A stretch of DNA of 64,000 nucleotides, from contig JALNWG010000005.1 in NCBI GenBank assembly GCA_023231005.1, positions 78,442 through 142,441 of the forward strand, read 5' to 3'. Source of the stretch: Bacteroidales bacterium. Its GTDB lineage: Bacteria; Bacteroidota; Bacteroidia; Bacteroidales; FEN-979. The first letter of the stretch is position 1; each line of letters begins with the position of its first letter. Below are positions 26,337 to 35,018 of the stretch, one piece after another. Under the pieces are notes generated by a model. It was given only the letters and a program-made list of their open reading frames with translations. It ran no database searches and was not told the origin of the DNA. Position numbers and translations under genes: made by a program.

Positions 26337-27434
26337 TAATTCATAAACTTTCCCCGGAAAACATTTGATCAGCCCTTCAAATTCAAGGTTAAGCAATGCC
26401 GTAGCAACCTGACTTGTTGTTAGTTCTGTAAGATTTATGATCTCATCGATGGGGACCTGGGTCCGATCTTCCAGCAACTTTACGATTACTTCCTCATGGG
26501 GTGTAAGTTCCTGAAAGATCTTTCGCTGGACAGTTGATGTAGAATTGGATTCCTGCTTCCATCCCATCAAAATCTCCAGGTCCTCCGGCTTCTGAATGAG
26601 AGCAGCTTTGTTCGTCCTGATAAGAAAATTTGTACCTGCAGAATAGGGATCATTGACCCTGCCGGGAATTGCAAAAACATCCCGGTGATATGAATTGGCA
26701 ATATCGGCAGTGATTAAAGCTCCTCCCTTTTCTGCCGCTTCCACAACAACAATTACGTCACACAACCCTGCGATGATGCGATTACGTTTGGGGAAGTTCT
26801 CCCGATCGGGTTTTGAACCACTCAAAAACTCAGTCAGAAGCCCTCCCTGGGTCAGCATTTTCTCCGCTAACGATTTATGCAGAAAAGGATAAATCCGGTC
26901 TAATCCATGTCCAAGAACACCCACCGTATTTAATCCATTTTCGAGTGCACCACGGTGCGCCTGACCATCAATTCCATAAGCCAATCCACTAATAACCAGC
27001 GGCTGATGAATCACCAACTCGCGAATTATATGGTTCGTCACCGATTTACCATAAGCGGTGGCGTTTCGTGTCCCGACAATACCCAGAACCCGTTTGGCAT
27101 TCAGATCAACAACACCTTTGTAATAGAGTAACACGGGACTGTCAAAACAATGTTTCAAGCGTTGAGGATAATCAGGATCCTGAAAGTAAAGCGGAGTGAT
27201 CCGAAAACGTTCAATGAACTGAACCTCCTTTTCTGCCAACACTAAAATTTCTCTATTGCCTGTAGCATTTGCAAGTATATTACCAATCCGTGGTAATTTC
27301 CTCAAATGTCTCCTTGGCTCTTTGAAAACAGCCTCTGCACTTCCACACAGGGAAACGAGCTTTTTCCCCAAAACATCCCCCACCCCGGGAATCAGGGTTA
27401 AAGCGATCCGATATATTAATCTATCATCAATCAT
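26331..27434 (-). CDS. dprA: DNA-processing protein DprA
   Basis: 367 residues. Loads RecA on incoming single-stranded DNA in natural transformation. N-terminal helix-hairpin-helix-like segment ('LTLIPGVGDVLGKKLVSL', 'LPRIGNILA'), then the Rossmann-like DprA core: 'VGTRNATAYG', 'VISGLAYGIDGQAHRGAL', 'TVGVLGHGLDRIYP', 'FPKRNRIIAGL', 'VVEAAEKGGALITADIA'. A C-terminal winged-helix domain (about 305-367, 'VPIDEIINLTELTTSQVATALLNLEF') is present. ATG start. Other competence genes are not in the window. Convergent with the PrsW-like gene. Confidence 0.94.
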   Translation of the reverse strand: MIDDRLIYRIALTLIPGVGDVLGKKLVSLCGSAEAVFKEPRRHLRKLPRIGNILANATGNREILVLAEKEVQFIERFRITPLYFQDPDYPQRLKHCFDSPVLLYYKGVVDLNAKRVLGIVGTRNATAYGKSVTNHIIRELVIHQPLVISGLAYGIDGQAHRGALENGLNTVGVLGHGLDRIYPFLHKSLAEKMLTQGGLLTEFLSGSKPDRENFPKRNRIIAGLCDVIVVVEAAEKGGALITADIANSYHRDVFAIPGRVNDPYSAGTNFLIRTNKAALIQKPEDLEILMGWKQESNSTSTVQRKIFQELTPHEEVIVKLLEDRTQVPIDEIINLTELTTSQVATALLNLEFEGLIKCFPGKVYELL

Positions 27435-27522
27435 TCAAAACCCATTTTCACCTTAATCCTGTTCGTTCATAAAAGGTAATACGATGTGGATAACTTTTTT
27501 CATTCCCGGATTTTTTTGGCTG

Positions 27523-27530
27523 TATATTTG
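27523..27530 (+). promoter_or_regulatory. Candidate -7 box (TATATTTG) for the glycosyltransferase gene
   Basis: Exact TAnnTTTG match 23 bases before the GTG start, in the divergent dprA/glycosyltransferase gap. -33 element not evident. Confidence 0.4.
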
Positions 27531-27553
27531 AGTATTAAAAGCAATAAGGAAGC

Positions 27554-28633
27554 GTGGATACCAAAAAAAAAGTATTGATTTGTCCACTTGATTGGGGCAT
27601 CGGACATGCAGCCCGATGTGTGCCGATTATCCGTCAATTTCAATCCATGGGCTGGGAAGTAGTTGCTGCGGCAGATGGCCGTCCTCAAATTTTTTTAAAG
27701 AAAGAGTTCCCGGATTTGGACATCATTAACTTTCCGGGTATTAAGGTCAACTACCCGAAAAACCGTTGGATGGCCTTCCACATGCTTCGCCGGGCCCCAT
27801 CTTTTCTGATTGGTTTCCGGAAAGAACATCAAAGGTTGAAAAAACTGGCAGATGAAGTAAATCCCGACTTGATCATTTCCGATAACAGATATGGATGTTG
27901 GCATTCCAGAATCCCTTCTGTTTTTATAACGCACCAGTTGGAGATTCAGGTACCTTTCCGGTTAGTAAAACGAATATTAAACTTCATAAATATATGGTTT
28001 ATTAATCATTACATGGAATGTTGGGTTCCTGATTTCGAACTTCATCACGGGTTAGCCGGAAACTTATCACATCCAGCCAAACTTCCACGCAACACTTATT
28101 ACATCGGAATCCTTTCCCGATTTCACAAATTACACTCCACTCACAATCCCACTATTTCGACACCCCTTGACTTGCTGGTCATGCTTTCCGGTCCTGAACC
28201 ACAACGATCGATCCTGCAGGAAAAAATAATCAAACAACTGGATAACATAAATATGCAAGTGGCCATTGTTCAAGGTCTTCCGGAAGTAACTGACAATTTC
28301 AGCATGGAAGGCAGAATCCAGGTGTTTTCGCATCTTGAAACAAAAAAAATGTATGAAATCATAAAACGGGCCAAAATGATCATCTGCCGTTCAGGATATT
28401 CAAGTATTATGGATGTGGTTACACTGGGTAAAAAAGCCGTCTTTATTCCAACTCCCGGACAAACAGAGCAGGAATACCTCGCCCATTATCTGATGGATAA
28501 AAAAATCTTTTTCTCAATGGATCAAAAAAAATTCGATTTGCTCTACGCTCTTGAAATGTCAAAAAACTTCCCGGGAATGGTTATTGAAAATGATTACCAA
28601 TACTTACAGGAAAGGATACAACATTTTAATTAG
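27554..28633 (+). CDS. GT28/MurG-like glycosyltransferase
   Basis: 359 residues from a GTG start ('gtg gat acc aaa'). A GT-B fold is indicated by the N-terminal 'VLICPLDWGIGHAARCVPIIRQF' (glycine-rich loop with GH, as in MurG), 'PDLIISDNRYGCW' and 'VFITHQLE', and by the C-terminal nucleotide-sugar site 'ICRSGYSSIMDVVTLGKKAVFIPTPGQTEQEYLA', which is typical of UDP-sugar GT28 C-terminal domains. No signal peptide or TM helices. Acceptor and sugar are unknown; a role in surface glycan or glycolipid synthesis is inferred. The stop overlaps lgt by 4 bases in convergent orientation. Confidence 0.84.
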   Translation: MDTKKKVLICPLDWGIGHAARCVPIIRQFQSMGWEVVAAADGRPQIFLKKEFPDLDIINFPGIKVNYPKNRWMAFHMLRRAPSFLIGFRKEHQRLKKLADEVNPDLIISDNRYGCWHSRIPSVFITHQLEIQVPFRLVKRILNFINIWFINHYMECWVPDFELHHGLAGNLSHPAKLPRNTYYIGILSRFHKLHSTHNPTISTPLDLLVMLSGPEPQRSILQEKIIKQLDNINMQVAIVQGLPEVTDNFSMEGRIQVFSHLETKKMYEIIKRAKMIICRSGYSSIMDVVTLGKKAVFIPTPGQTEQEYLAHYLMDKKIFFSMDQKKFDLLYALEMSKNFPGMVIENDYQYLQERIQHFN

Positions 28634-29454
28634 GAATCCTTAACCGGGAGCGAATCTTCTTTCTTTTTTTTGGCAAAATAGATAAAGATAATACCTGCTA
28701 TGATAAAGGGTATGGATAACAGCTGCCCCATGTTCAAGGTCATGCCCCGTTCAAAGCCAACTTGAGGCTCCTTTATAAATTCGATCAGAAAACGCATTCC
28801 GAAAACCGATATCAGGAATAATCCAAACAACATGCCGGGAGCCGGTTTTCCCTGCTTCTTGTAATAATACCACCAAAGAAATAAAAAAATACCCAGATAC
28901 GTCAACCCTTCATATATTTGGGTAGGATGACGGGGAACCAAACCATCAGATGGCGTAGTAGAACGAAGAAACCGAAAACCCCAAGGAAGATTTGTTGGAA
29001 GACCATAAATTTCTGAATTCATCAGATTGCCCATCCGGATAAAAAAACCCGACAGGGCTACTACTACTACGATGCGATCCATGACCCATAAAAAAGGCTT
29101 CTTGGTAAAATGAGAATAAAGCAAAAGTGACAAGATGATCCCAATGGCAGCACCATGACTCGCCAACCCTCCTTCCCAAACCTCCAAAATTTTGATCGGA
29201 TGGGCGAGATACCATGCTGGCTCATAAAAAAAGACATGGCCTAAACGCGCGCCTACAATCGTACCGATGATCATATAGGTAGTGAGCTCATCCAATAACT
29301 TTATCGGGACACCCTCCTTTTTAAAGAATTTCTGCATGATCAGATAACCAAAGAAGAAGGAGCTGGCAAATAAAAGTCCATACCATCGAACTGCAAATCC
29401 CCCGAGACGAAAAATCTCGGGGTTCGGATCCCAAGTCACCGATAGGAGGATCAT
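28630..29454 (-). CDS. lgt: Prolipoprotein diacylglyceryl transferase
   Basis: 274 residues with about seven membrane segments. Transfers diacylglycerol from phosphatidylglycerol to the lipobox cysteine of prolipoproteins at the inner membrane. Visible: 'IIGTIVGARLGHVFFYEP', 'WEGGLASHGAAIGI' (catalytic His motif), 'FFIRMGNLMNSEIYG' (the Lgt signature GRxGNxxNxE), 'PTQIYEGLTY', and 'RFLIEFIKEPQVGFE'. Starts with an ATGA overlap with the DUF2723 gene stop, so translation is probably coupled. Its substrates in this window would include the lipoproteins at 57.4, 59.2 and 61.6 kb. Confidence 0.95.
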   Translation of the reverse strand: MILLSVTWDPNPEIFRLGGFAVRWYGLLFASSFFFGYLIMQKFFKKEGVPIKLLDELTTYMIIGTIVGARLGHVFFYEPAWYLAHPIKILEVWEGGLASHGAAIGIILSLLLYSHFTKKPFLWVMDRIVVVVALSGFFIRMGNLMNSEIYGLPTNLPWGFRFLRSTTPSDGLVPRHPTQIYEGLTYLGIFLFLWWYYYKKQGKPAPGMLFGLFLISVFGMRFLIEFIKEPQVGFERGMTLNMGQLLSIPFIIAGIIFIYFAKKKKEDSLPVKDS

Positions 29455-32400
29455 ATTCCTTTCAGTTTCAAATTAAACAATGAATCCAGTTTCGTAGCCA
29501 ACTGCTTTTGATTATTAGCAGCAGCTATCATCGACATGCGGCGGATCATCCCTAAGGCTGTTTGAATATCCTGTTCAAAATATTGCCGGTCGGAGCCTTT
29601 ATAGCTATAATAATAATCGAGGTTCTGACTATAGATCTCAGCAACTCTTTCAATTATTTTAGTCGCTTTTTCCGGAGCTCCGGCTTTAAAATAAATCTCC
29701 GCATAGGGAAGCATATACATATCATAAGGGACCTTCGAATCGGGGAAATTATTAATATAGGTATCCAGCATTTCAATAGCTTCCTTCTTTTTTCCCAAAG
29801 CTATCAAAGCCTGGCCGACGCGCATAATATTTGTTTTTGGACGAACAGTGTTATTCAAGCTCTCGGGATCAACATAGACATGAGGATTGCTGAGATTTCC
29901 CCAGGCACATTTATTTTTCAGGATATCATAAGAGGTTAGGGCATCCACACCTCCCATCCCAGGAATATAATCGGAAGAATCGGCTTTTACGGGCATAAAC
30001 TGATATACCCATCCTTGCACCAGACAAAATGAATCCACTGCCATACAATGACTTACACTCGATGGTGCCGCAAAATAAATAGGCCGTTTCCATTTGTTCG
30101 AGGCAATTAAATCAAGCAACATTAAATCATTCTTGTATAACTGATTTGACCGAATGGTCCAGCAAATTGAATCGACCATTTTTCCCCTAAGATGTTTCGG
30201 AACAATACCATATTTTACACACGCAGCAGAATCAACGGTTAGTTTGACCTTTTTGGAAGGGAAAAATTTATATTTCTCTCCATTTTGCATGGTTACGTAT
30301 GTCTGAGGATCATCGCTTTTAATGAAATCTATCAGATCCTGTAACTCAACATATCCCTTGATCCCGATATCATAATAAAACACCAAATCGTTGGTTCCTT
30401 GCCGGTATTGCTCCTTAGGCAGGGTAAACGGAATCGGTTCGGATTCGTAAGCTTTTTTATAGAGTTGATTAATATACCATGGACCGGAAGAAAGCATCAG
30501 GTTGACTACCCTTACGTCGGTACCAATCCCTTCCACTTCCTGATCATACCATAAAGGGAAAGTATCGTTGTCGCCGTTGGTAAATAAGATCCCTTGAGGC
30601 CCGCATGATTTCAGATAATCTGCAGCGAAATCACGGCACGCATACTTTCCGGAACGGTCGTGGTCGTCCCAGTTTTCTTTGGCCATGATCCCGGGTACCA
30701 GAAAAAGTGTCAAAATAAAAACAATGATGAGGGAAAGATTTTCATTGATTTTTTTCCCGAGCCATTGTATCAGCGGAATGATACCCAATCCGATCCAGAT
30801 AGCAAAAGCATAGAATGAGGCAGCATAAGCATAATCACGTTCCCTTGGCTCATAAGGCTGCTGATTCAGATAAACCAGAATTGCCAGTCCGGTCATAATG
30901 AACAATAAAGAGAGGATCATCGTCCCTTTATAATCCTTCTTCACCTGAAAGAAAAATCCAATCAGACCCAACAATAAAGGAAGCATATAATACTTATTGG
31001 TTCCCCTGTTTTGCTTACTGTCGGGAAGATTGGTCTGATCATGTCCCAACCGCATCTTATCAAGGAAAGGAATACCGCTGATCCAATTACCATCTTCCTT
31101 CCCACCAAAACCCTGTACATCGTTTTGCCTTCCCGAAAAATTCCACATGAAATAACGTATGTACATGTGGCCAATTTGATAGGTGAAGAAGTATTTCAGA
31201 TTCTCCCCAAAGGTCGGTTTGTTCAGCGTTTGGGTTTTCCCATCCTGGGTGGTGACTTCGATGGGAACACCTTCTCCGCCCCAACGCTTATAAAAATCGG
31301 CAGAACCTTTTCGCTGATTGCTCCACATGCGAGGAAATAAGGTCGTAAAACGTGGATCAAAAATGGGAACAGTACCTTTCCGTTCGTCAATGACAATATA
31401 TTTTCCCGATTTCTGATCCTTTTGATAATAGGGTTTCCCATCTCCATAATCGACAACCGGAGCATTGTAATATTGTCCGTAGAAAATCGGAAAATCGCCA
31501 TATTGCTCCCGGTTTAAGTACGATAGTAAACTGATGGCATCTTTTGGCGCATTTTCATTAATGGGTGTATCGGCATTGGCCCGGATCACGAGCATCACAA
31601 ATGAAGAATATCCGATCAGGATAAATGTGAATGCAAGGAGAATGGTATTAAGAACAGTTTTCCCTTTTTTCCGGGTATAATACATCCCAAAAATGATGAG
31701 TCCAATTAAAAGGAGAAAATAGATGACCGTGCCTGAATTGAACGGCATCCCAAGTACATTTACAAAGAACAATTCAAATTTTCCTGAAAGCTCAACTACG
31801 TATGGGATGATTATGAACATGACAAATGCCAGAATCAGGATGGAAAGGATAAAAGTTAACAACATCCCGGTTTTTGTCGTTTTGAATTTCTTGTAATAAT
31901 AAACCATACAGGTAGCCGGAATGACTAATAAATTCAAAAGGTGAACTCCAATAGCCAATCCAATTAAAAATGCGATCAGTACCAACCATCGATAGGAATG
32001 TTTTTCTTCCGCAACCTCTTCCCACTTTAAAATTGCCCAGAAAGAAATTGCCGTAAAAAACGATGACATGGCATAAACCTCTCCTTCAACAGCCGAGAAC
32101 CAGAAGGTATCACTGAACGTATAAGCCATGGCTCCGATGAAAGCAGCAGCAAAAATAGTATATTGCTTAGCAACAGAATTTTGATCAGATGTGTTGAATA
32201 GTTTTTTTGCAAAAAGCACAATGCTCCAGAAAAGAAACAAGATCGTGAAACCGCTGCACAAGGCCGACATGATATTCACCATCATGGCATAATGAGTAAC
32301 ATCTCCAAAAGCAAAAAGGGAAAAGAAACGGCCGATCATTTGGAATAAGGGCGCTCCCGGCGGATGACCTACCTGCAGTTTGATGGCTGTTGCAATATAT

Positions 32401-32513
32401 TCTCCGCAATCCCACCAACTGGCTGTTGGTTCGATTGTTAACAGATATACTGTAGAAGCAATAGCAAAAGTAATCCAACCAAAAATATTATTCAGTTTCT
32501 GGAAATTCTTCAT
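29451..32513 (-). CDS. DUF2723 family membrane protein (GT-C-like, TMEM260-type)
   Basis: 1020 residues from 'MKNFQKLNNIFGWITFAIAST'; the in-frame start 20 codons upstream is less plausible because it lies inside the divergent promoter region. The N-terminal half has about 12 membrane helices and the DUF2723 signature: 'EPTASWWDCGEYIATAIKLQVGHPPGAPLF', with acidic residues in the first periplasmic loop as in GT-C glycosyltransferases. Later: 'NQQPYEPRERDYAYAASFYAFAIW' and 'LFTNGDNDTFPLWYDQEV'. A C-terminal soluble part has TPR-like helices ('GKKKEAIEMLDTYINNFPDS'). By homology to TMEM260 a protein O-mannosyltransferase-like function is plausible but inferred. Forms an operon with lgt. Confidence 0.88.
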   Translation of the reverse strand: MKNFQKLNNIFGWITFAIASTVYLLTIEPTASWWDCGEYIATAIKLQVGHPPGAPLFQMIGRFFSLFAFGDVTHYAMMVNIMSALCSGFTILFLFWSIVLFAKKLFNTSDQNSVAKQYTIFAAAFIGAMAYTFSDTFWFSAVEGEVYAMSSFFTAISFWAILKWEEVAEEKHSYRWLVLIAFLIGLAIGVHLLNLLVIPATCMVYYYKKFKTTKTGMLLTFILSILILAFVMFIIIPYVVELSGKFELFFVNVLGMPFNSGTVIYFLLLIGLIIFGMYYTRKKGKTVLNTILLAFTFILIGYSSFVMLVIRANADTPINENAPKDAISLLSYLNREQYGDFPIFYGQYYNAPVVDYGDGKPYYQKDQKSGKYIVIDERKGTVPIFDPRFTTLFPRMWSNQRKGSADFYKRWGGEGVPIEVTTQDGKTQTLNKPTFGENLKYFFTYQIGHMYIRYFMWNFSGRQNDVQGFGGKEDGNWISGIPFLDKMRLGHDQTNLPDSKQNRGTNKYYMLPLLLGLIGFFFQVKKDYKGTMILSLLFIMTGLAILVYLNQQPYEPRERDYAYAASFYAFAIWIGLGIIPLIQWLGKKINENLSLIIVFILTLFLVPGIMAKENWDDHDRSGKYACRDFAADYLKSCGPQGILFTNGDNDTFPLWYDQEVEGIGTDVRVVNLMLSSGPWYINQLYKKAYESEPIPFTLPKEQYRQGTNDLVFYYDIGIKGYVELQDLIDFIKSDDPQTYVTMQNGEKYKFFPSKKVKLTVDSAACVKYGIVPKHLRGKMVDSICWTIRSNQLYKNDLMLLDLIASNKWKRPIYFAAPSSVSHCMAVDSFCLVQGWVYQFMPVKADSSDYIPGMGGVDALTSYDILKNKCAWGNLSNPHVYVDPESLNNTVRPKTNIMRVGQALIALGKKKEAIEMLDTYINNFPDSKVPYDMYMLPYAEIYFKAGAPEKATKIIERVAEIYSQNLDYYYSYKGSDRQYFEQDIQTALGMIRRMSMIAAANNQKQLATKLDSLFNLKLKGI

Positions 32514-32558
32514 GCGATTAAAGTTTTCAGGAATCAATTTTGATGCGAAGGTACAAAA

Positions 32559-32591
32559 TTTGGATAGATGCAAAAAAAATTACTACATTTG
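32559..32591 (+). promoter_or_regulatory. Promoter of tRNA-Gln (TTTG / TACATTTG)
   Basis: TTTG at 32559-32562 and TACATTTG at 32584-32591, 21 bases apart, just outside the 19-base optimum. The expected start is ~30 bases before the mature tRNA. It lies divergent to, and interleaved with, the DUF2723 upstream region. Confidence 0.6.
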
Positions 32592-32628
32592 CACCCGCAA
32601 AAGATAATTAAGTTTGCGTAGCATAATT

Positions 32629-32699
32629 TGACCCATGGTGTAATGGCAGCACAAGAGATTTTGGTTCTCTCGGTCCAGGTTCGAATCCTGGTGGGTCAA
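32629..32699 (+). tRNA. tRNA-Gln (anticodon TTG)
   Basis: Full cloverleaf by eye: acceptor stem TGACCCA/TGGGTCA, D-arm with 'GTG TAATGGCA', anticodon stem AGAGA/TCTCT with loop TTTTGGT giving anticodon TTG, and T-arm CCAGG-TTCGAAT-CCTGG. The CCA end is not encoded. Followed within 15 bases by a terminator hairpin. Confidence 0.95.
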
Positions 32700-32713
32700 C
32701 ATAATTAAATCTT

Positions 32714-32754
32714 AAACCCCTTTAAATCGAACATTTTAAGGGGTTTTTCTTTTG
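32714..32754 (+). terminator. Terminator after tRNA-Gln
   Basis: Stem 'aaacccctt' (32714-32722) pairs with 'aaggggttt' (32738-32746) and runs into 'tttttctttt'. Ends the tRNA-Gln transcript before the DUF1003 gene. Confidence 0.8.
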
Positions 32755-32784
32755 TTTTCGGACAGGTTTGCGAACAATATCATG

Positions 32785-32792
32785 TAAATTTG
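32785..32792 (+). promoter_or_regulatory. Candidate -7 box (TAAATTTG) for the DUF1003 gene
   Basis: Exact TAnnTTTG match ending 11 bases before the ATG, which implies a leader of only about five bases. A TTG at 32768-32770 is too close (14 bases) to be a standard -33. Confidence 0.4.
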
Positions 32793-32803
32793 TAAAATAA
32801 ACC

Positions 32804-33511
32804 ATGTTGAAAATGCAAACATTCCAGAGCGATATTTCAAATGAAGAGTTTCCTATATCAGATAGGATTTCAGGTAAATCAGTTAGACAACCCATTCTAA
32901 ACTATATCCAGAAAGAAAATCCTCAGTTCACCACAGATAATTATTTATCGATAAGTGAGCTTAACTTTTTCCGGGAAAAGTATATATCAGATTACCTGAT
33001 TAAAGAAGTTGGGGAATTGACAGAACTTGAAAAAACTGTGTTAGCCTCGGTGACTGATAAAACTACACTCACCGATAAAATTGAAGGTGAGGAGGATACA
33101 CTTTTAACCACGGGTCAAAAAATTGCTGATAAAGTTGCTTCATTTGGCGGAAGTTGGACATTTATTATTTTGTTTGGTATGTTTATTCTGATTTGGATTA
33201 CAATAAATGTTGTTTGGTTTTTGAACAGAAGTTTTGACCCTTATCCGTTTATTCTTTTAAATTTAATTTTGTCTTGCCTTGCAGCAATACAAGCGCCAGT
33301 CATCATGATGAGCCAAAACAGGCAAGAAGATAAGGACAGAAAAAGGGCAAAAAACGACTACATGGTAAACCTTAAATCAGAGTTAGAGATTAGATTATTA
33401 CACGAAAAAATTGACCATTTAATCATGCACCAACAGCAAGAACTTTTAGAGATACAAAAAGTTCAGATCGGGATGATGAATGACATTCTAAATCTGGTGG
33501 GGAAAAAGTAA
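32804..33511 (+). CDS. DUF1003 domain membrane protein
   Basis: 235 residues. After a soluble N-terminal part, the DUF1003 block is clear: 'KIADKVASFGGSWTFIILFGMFILIWI' (TM1, ~112-135), 'RSFDPYPFILLNLILSCLAAIQAPVIMMSQNRQ' region (TM2, ~145-165) followed by a basic stretch 'KDRKRAKNDY' and a cytosolic coiled coil. The family is widespread and uncharacterised; a membrane-anchored sensor or scaffold is possible but unproven. GC content is clearly lower than in the flanking translation genes (hand counts of four 60-base lines give 30-38%). It lies between tRNA-Gln and a Dph6-like gene, 72 bases upstream of the latter. Confidence 0.85.
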   Translation: MLKMQTFQSDISNEEFPISDRISGKSVRQPILNYIQKENPQFTTDNYLSISELNFFREKYISDYLIKEVGELTELEKTVLASVTDKTTLTDKIEGEEDTLLTTGQKIADKVASFGGSWTFIILFGMFILIWITINVVWFLNRSFDPYPFILLNLILSCLAAIQAPVIMMSQNRQEDKDRKRAKNDYMVNLKSELEIRLLHEKIDHLIMHQQQELLEIQKVQIGMMNDILNLVGKK

Positions 33512-33583
33512 TAATTCTTTATATCCAAGTTCTGTGCAAACATAGCGATATGAACGGCGCTAATTGAAAAGTATTACAACTCA

Positions 33584-34351
33584 ATGAATTTTAATGCACG
33601 TATTAAAGAAAAAGTTATATTTAATTGGAGTGGAGGTAAAGACTCAGCTTACTGTTTGTACAAAATCTTACAAGAGGGACAGTACGATATACTTTGTTTA
33701 CTGACCACCATAAGTGAGCCATATCAACGAATTTCAATGCATGGGGTAAGAGTCGAATTACTTAATGCTCAGGCAGAACGCATCGGATTACCATTGTTGA
33801 AAGTTCAAATTCCCGAAATGCCGTCCATGCAGGTATACGACAACACGATGGCTGCTGCCTTATTGGATTTGAAGAATAGAGGAACAACAGCATCAATTTT
33901 CGGTGACATTTTTTTAGAAGACCTTAGAAGATACAGAGAAGATAAATTATCGGAATTTGGATTAAGAGGCATATTCCCTTTATGGAAAATTCCGACCAAA
34001 ATTCTTATACGGAAATTTATTGATTCTGGATTTAAGGCAATAACAACATGCGTAAACGAAAAATACTTAGATAAAAGTTTTGTTGGGCGAATTATTAACG
34101 ATGATTTTTTGAATGATCTTCCCGACAATGTTGACCCCTGTGGTGAAAATGGGGAGTTTCACAGTTTTGTCTTTGATGCTCCAATTTATAAAAAACCGAT
34201 TCTATTTGAAAAAGGAAAAATTGTGTATAAAAAATATCCTCCCTCAAAACCAGAAAAAGCCACTTTGGTTGATGCAAGTGCCACCAATCAAAACGATGCA
34301 GATAATCTCTTTGATAGCGGATTTTGGTATTGCGAATTATTTCTGCGATAA
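33584..34351 (+). CDS. Dph6/DUF71-type PP-loop ATPase (diphthine-ammonia ligase family)
   Basis: 255 residues. An adenine-nucleotide alpha-hydrolase: PP-loop 'FNWSGGKDSAYCLY' at 14-27, 'LLTTISEPYQRISMHGVR' near 40-58, 'IFGDIFLEDLR' and the family-specific 'DPCGENGEFHSFVFDAPIY' near 182-200. In eukaryotes and archaea Dph6 amidates diphthine on EF2; bacteria have no diphthamide, so the bacterial branch acts on another, mostly unknown substrate (a B12-salvage role has been proposed for some). No cobalamin genes are in the window. Low GC (28-43% in single-line hand counts), similar to the preceding DUF1003 gene. Confidence 0.85.
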   Translation: MNFNARIKEKVIFNWSGGKDSAYCLYKILQEGQYDILCLLTTISEPYQRISMHGVRVELLNAQAERIGLPLLKVQIPEMPSMQVYDNTMAAALLDLKNRGTTASIFGDIFLEDLRRYREDKLSEFGLRGIFPLWKIPTKILIRKFIDSGFKAITTCVNEKYLDKSFVGRIINDDFLNDLPDNVDPCGENGEFHSFVFDAPIYKKPILFEKGKIVYKKYPPSKPEKATLVDASATNQNDADNLFDSGFWYCELFLR

Positions 34352-34571
34352 CTGAATGGAGGTCAGCTTAACATTATTTCGTAATGGAAACAAAACAAGG
34401 CAGCATATCATCAAGCTCAGGGACAATTTCAATACTTTTTTATTGTTATCTGTTTTATTTGTCGGGGTTTTTCGGCTGTTAATCGAGTGGAGCTCGGGGG
34501 TCGACTGTTCGGATGTAACATGGGATACGACAACCCGTCTTATGTTCCAAATTGATTAAAACAAAAAAAAC

Positions 34572-34901
34572 ATGAAAACCCTGATGATGATTCTTACTAT
34601 CTGTTTAACCATAAACTCTAACCTCGTAATGTCCAATATCCATGATTATAAACATTCACGGATCGAAAAAAACAAGGCCGAACTCCCGGTAATTGATGGG
34701 AACCTGAAACCAGCAACTCCTAAGGTGGCTGATTTTGCTGATGGATTCGAGAGCATAAACAAGACAACCATCCACATAACAGACTTGGCTCCTGTCATGC
34801 CGAAAGAGGCTGATTTTGAAGAGGACAAGGATAATATGATTGTTATTCTCCACTCCCTGACTCCGGCTACTCCGAAAGAAGCTGATTTTTCAGACCAATA
34901 A
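34572..34901 (+). CDS. Small exported protein with three PKEADF-like repeats
   Basis: 109 residues, not assigned to a family I can name. Residues 1-21 form a signal peptide ('MKTLMMILTICLTINSNLVMS'). The mature chain holds three copies of a 14-residue motif: 'LKPATPKVADFADG' (45-58), 'LAPVMPKEADFEED' (72-85) and 'LTPATPKEADFSDQ' (96-109); the last copy is the C-terminus. The spacing between copies is 27 and 24 residues. Codons differ between copies (for example AAG GTG, AAA GAG, AAA GAA), so the motif has been kept at protein level rather than by recent duplication. No cysteine, lipobox or sorting domain. The ATG follows an A-rich stretch; upstream is 220 bases of noncoding sequence. Periplasmic or extracellular location is expected. 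Confidence 0.75.
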   Translation: MKTLMMILTICLTINSNLVMSNIHDYKHSRIEKNKAELPVIDGNLKPATPKVADFADGFESINKTTIHITDLAPVMPKEADFEEDKDNMIVILHSLTPATPKEADFSDQ

Positions 34902-34962
34902 ATCTGTAACGGAGGGAAAATTCTCATAAAACGCTGATTCTTTAAACAAAATAGTGAAAAGA

Positions 34963-34993
34963 TTTGGCACAAAGAAAATATTGAGTATCTTTG
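34963..34993 (+). promoter_or_regulatory. Promoter of rimP-nusA-infB (TTTG / TATCTTTG)
   Basis: TTTG at 34963-34966 and TATCTTTG at 34986-34993 with exactly 19 bases between them, a perfect Bacteroidota promoter. Predicted start near 35000, giving a leader of ~55 bases that contains the hairpin at 35019-35039. Confidence 0.82.
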
Positions 34994-35018
34994 CAATCGA
35001 TTTTACAGAGGTTGACAC

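Noticed and set aside
34356..34559. 67-codon open frame between the Dph6-like gene and the PKEADF gene
   Set aside because: No recognisable motif, one hydrophobic stretch only, and composition that looks like leader sequence. I treat the 220 bases as noncoding, probably holding the promoter of the small gene, though no TAnnTTTG box is seen.
32629..34571. Possible genomic island with attachment repeats at tRNA-Gln
   Set aside because: No direct repeat of the tRNA 3' end was found downstream and no integrase is present, so I list only the compositional difference.
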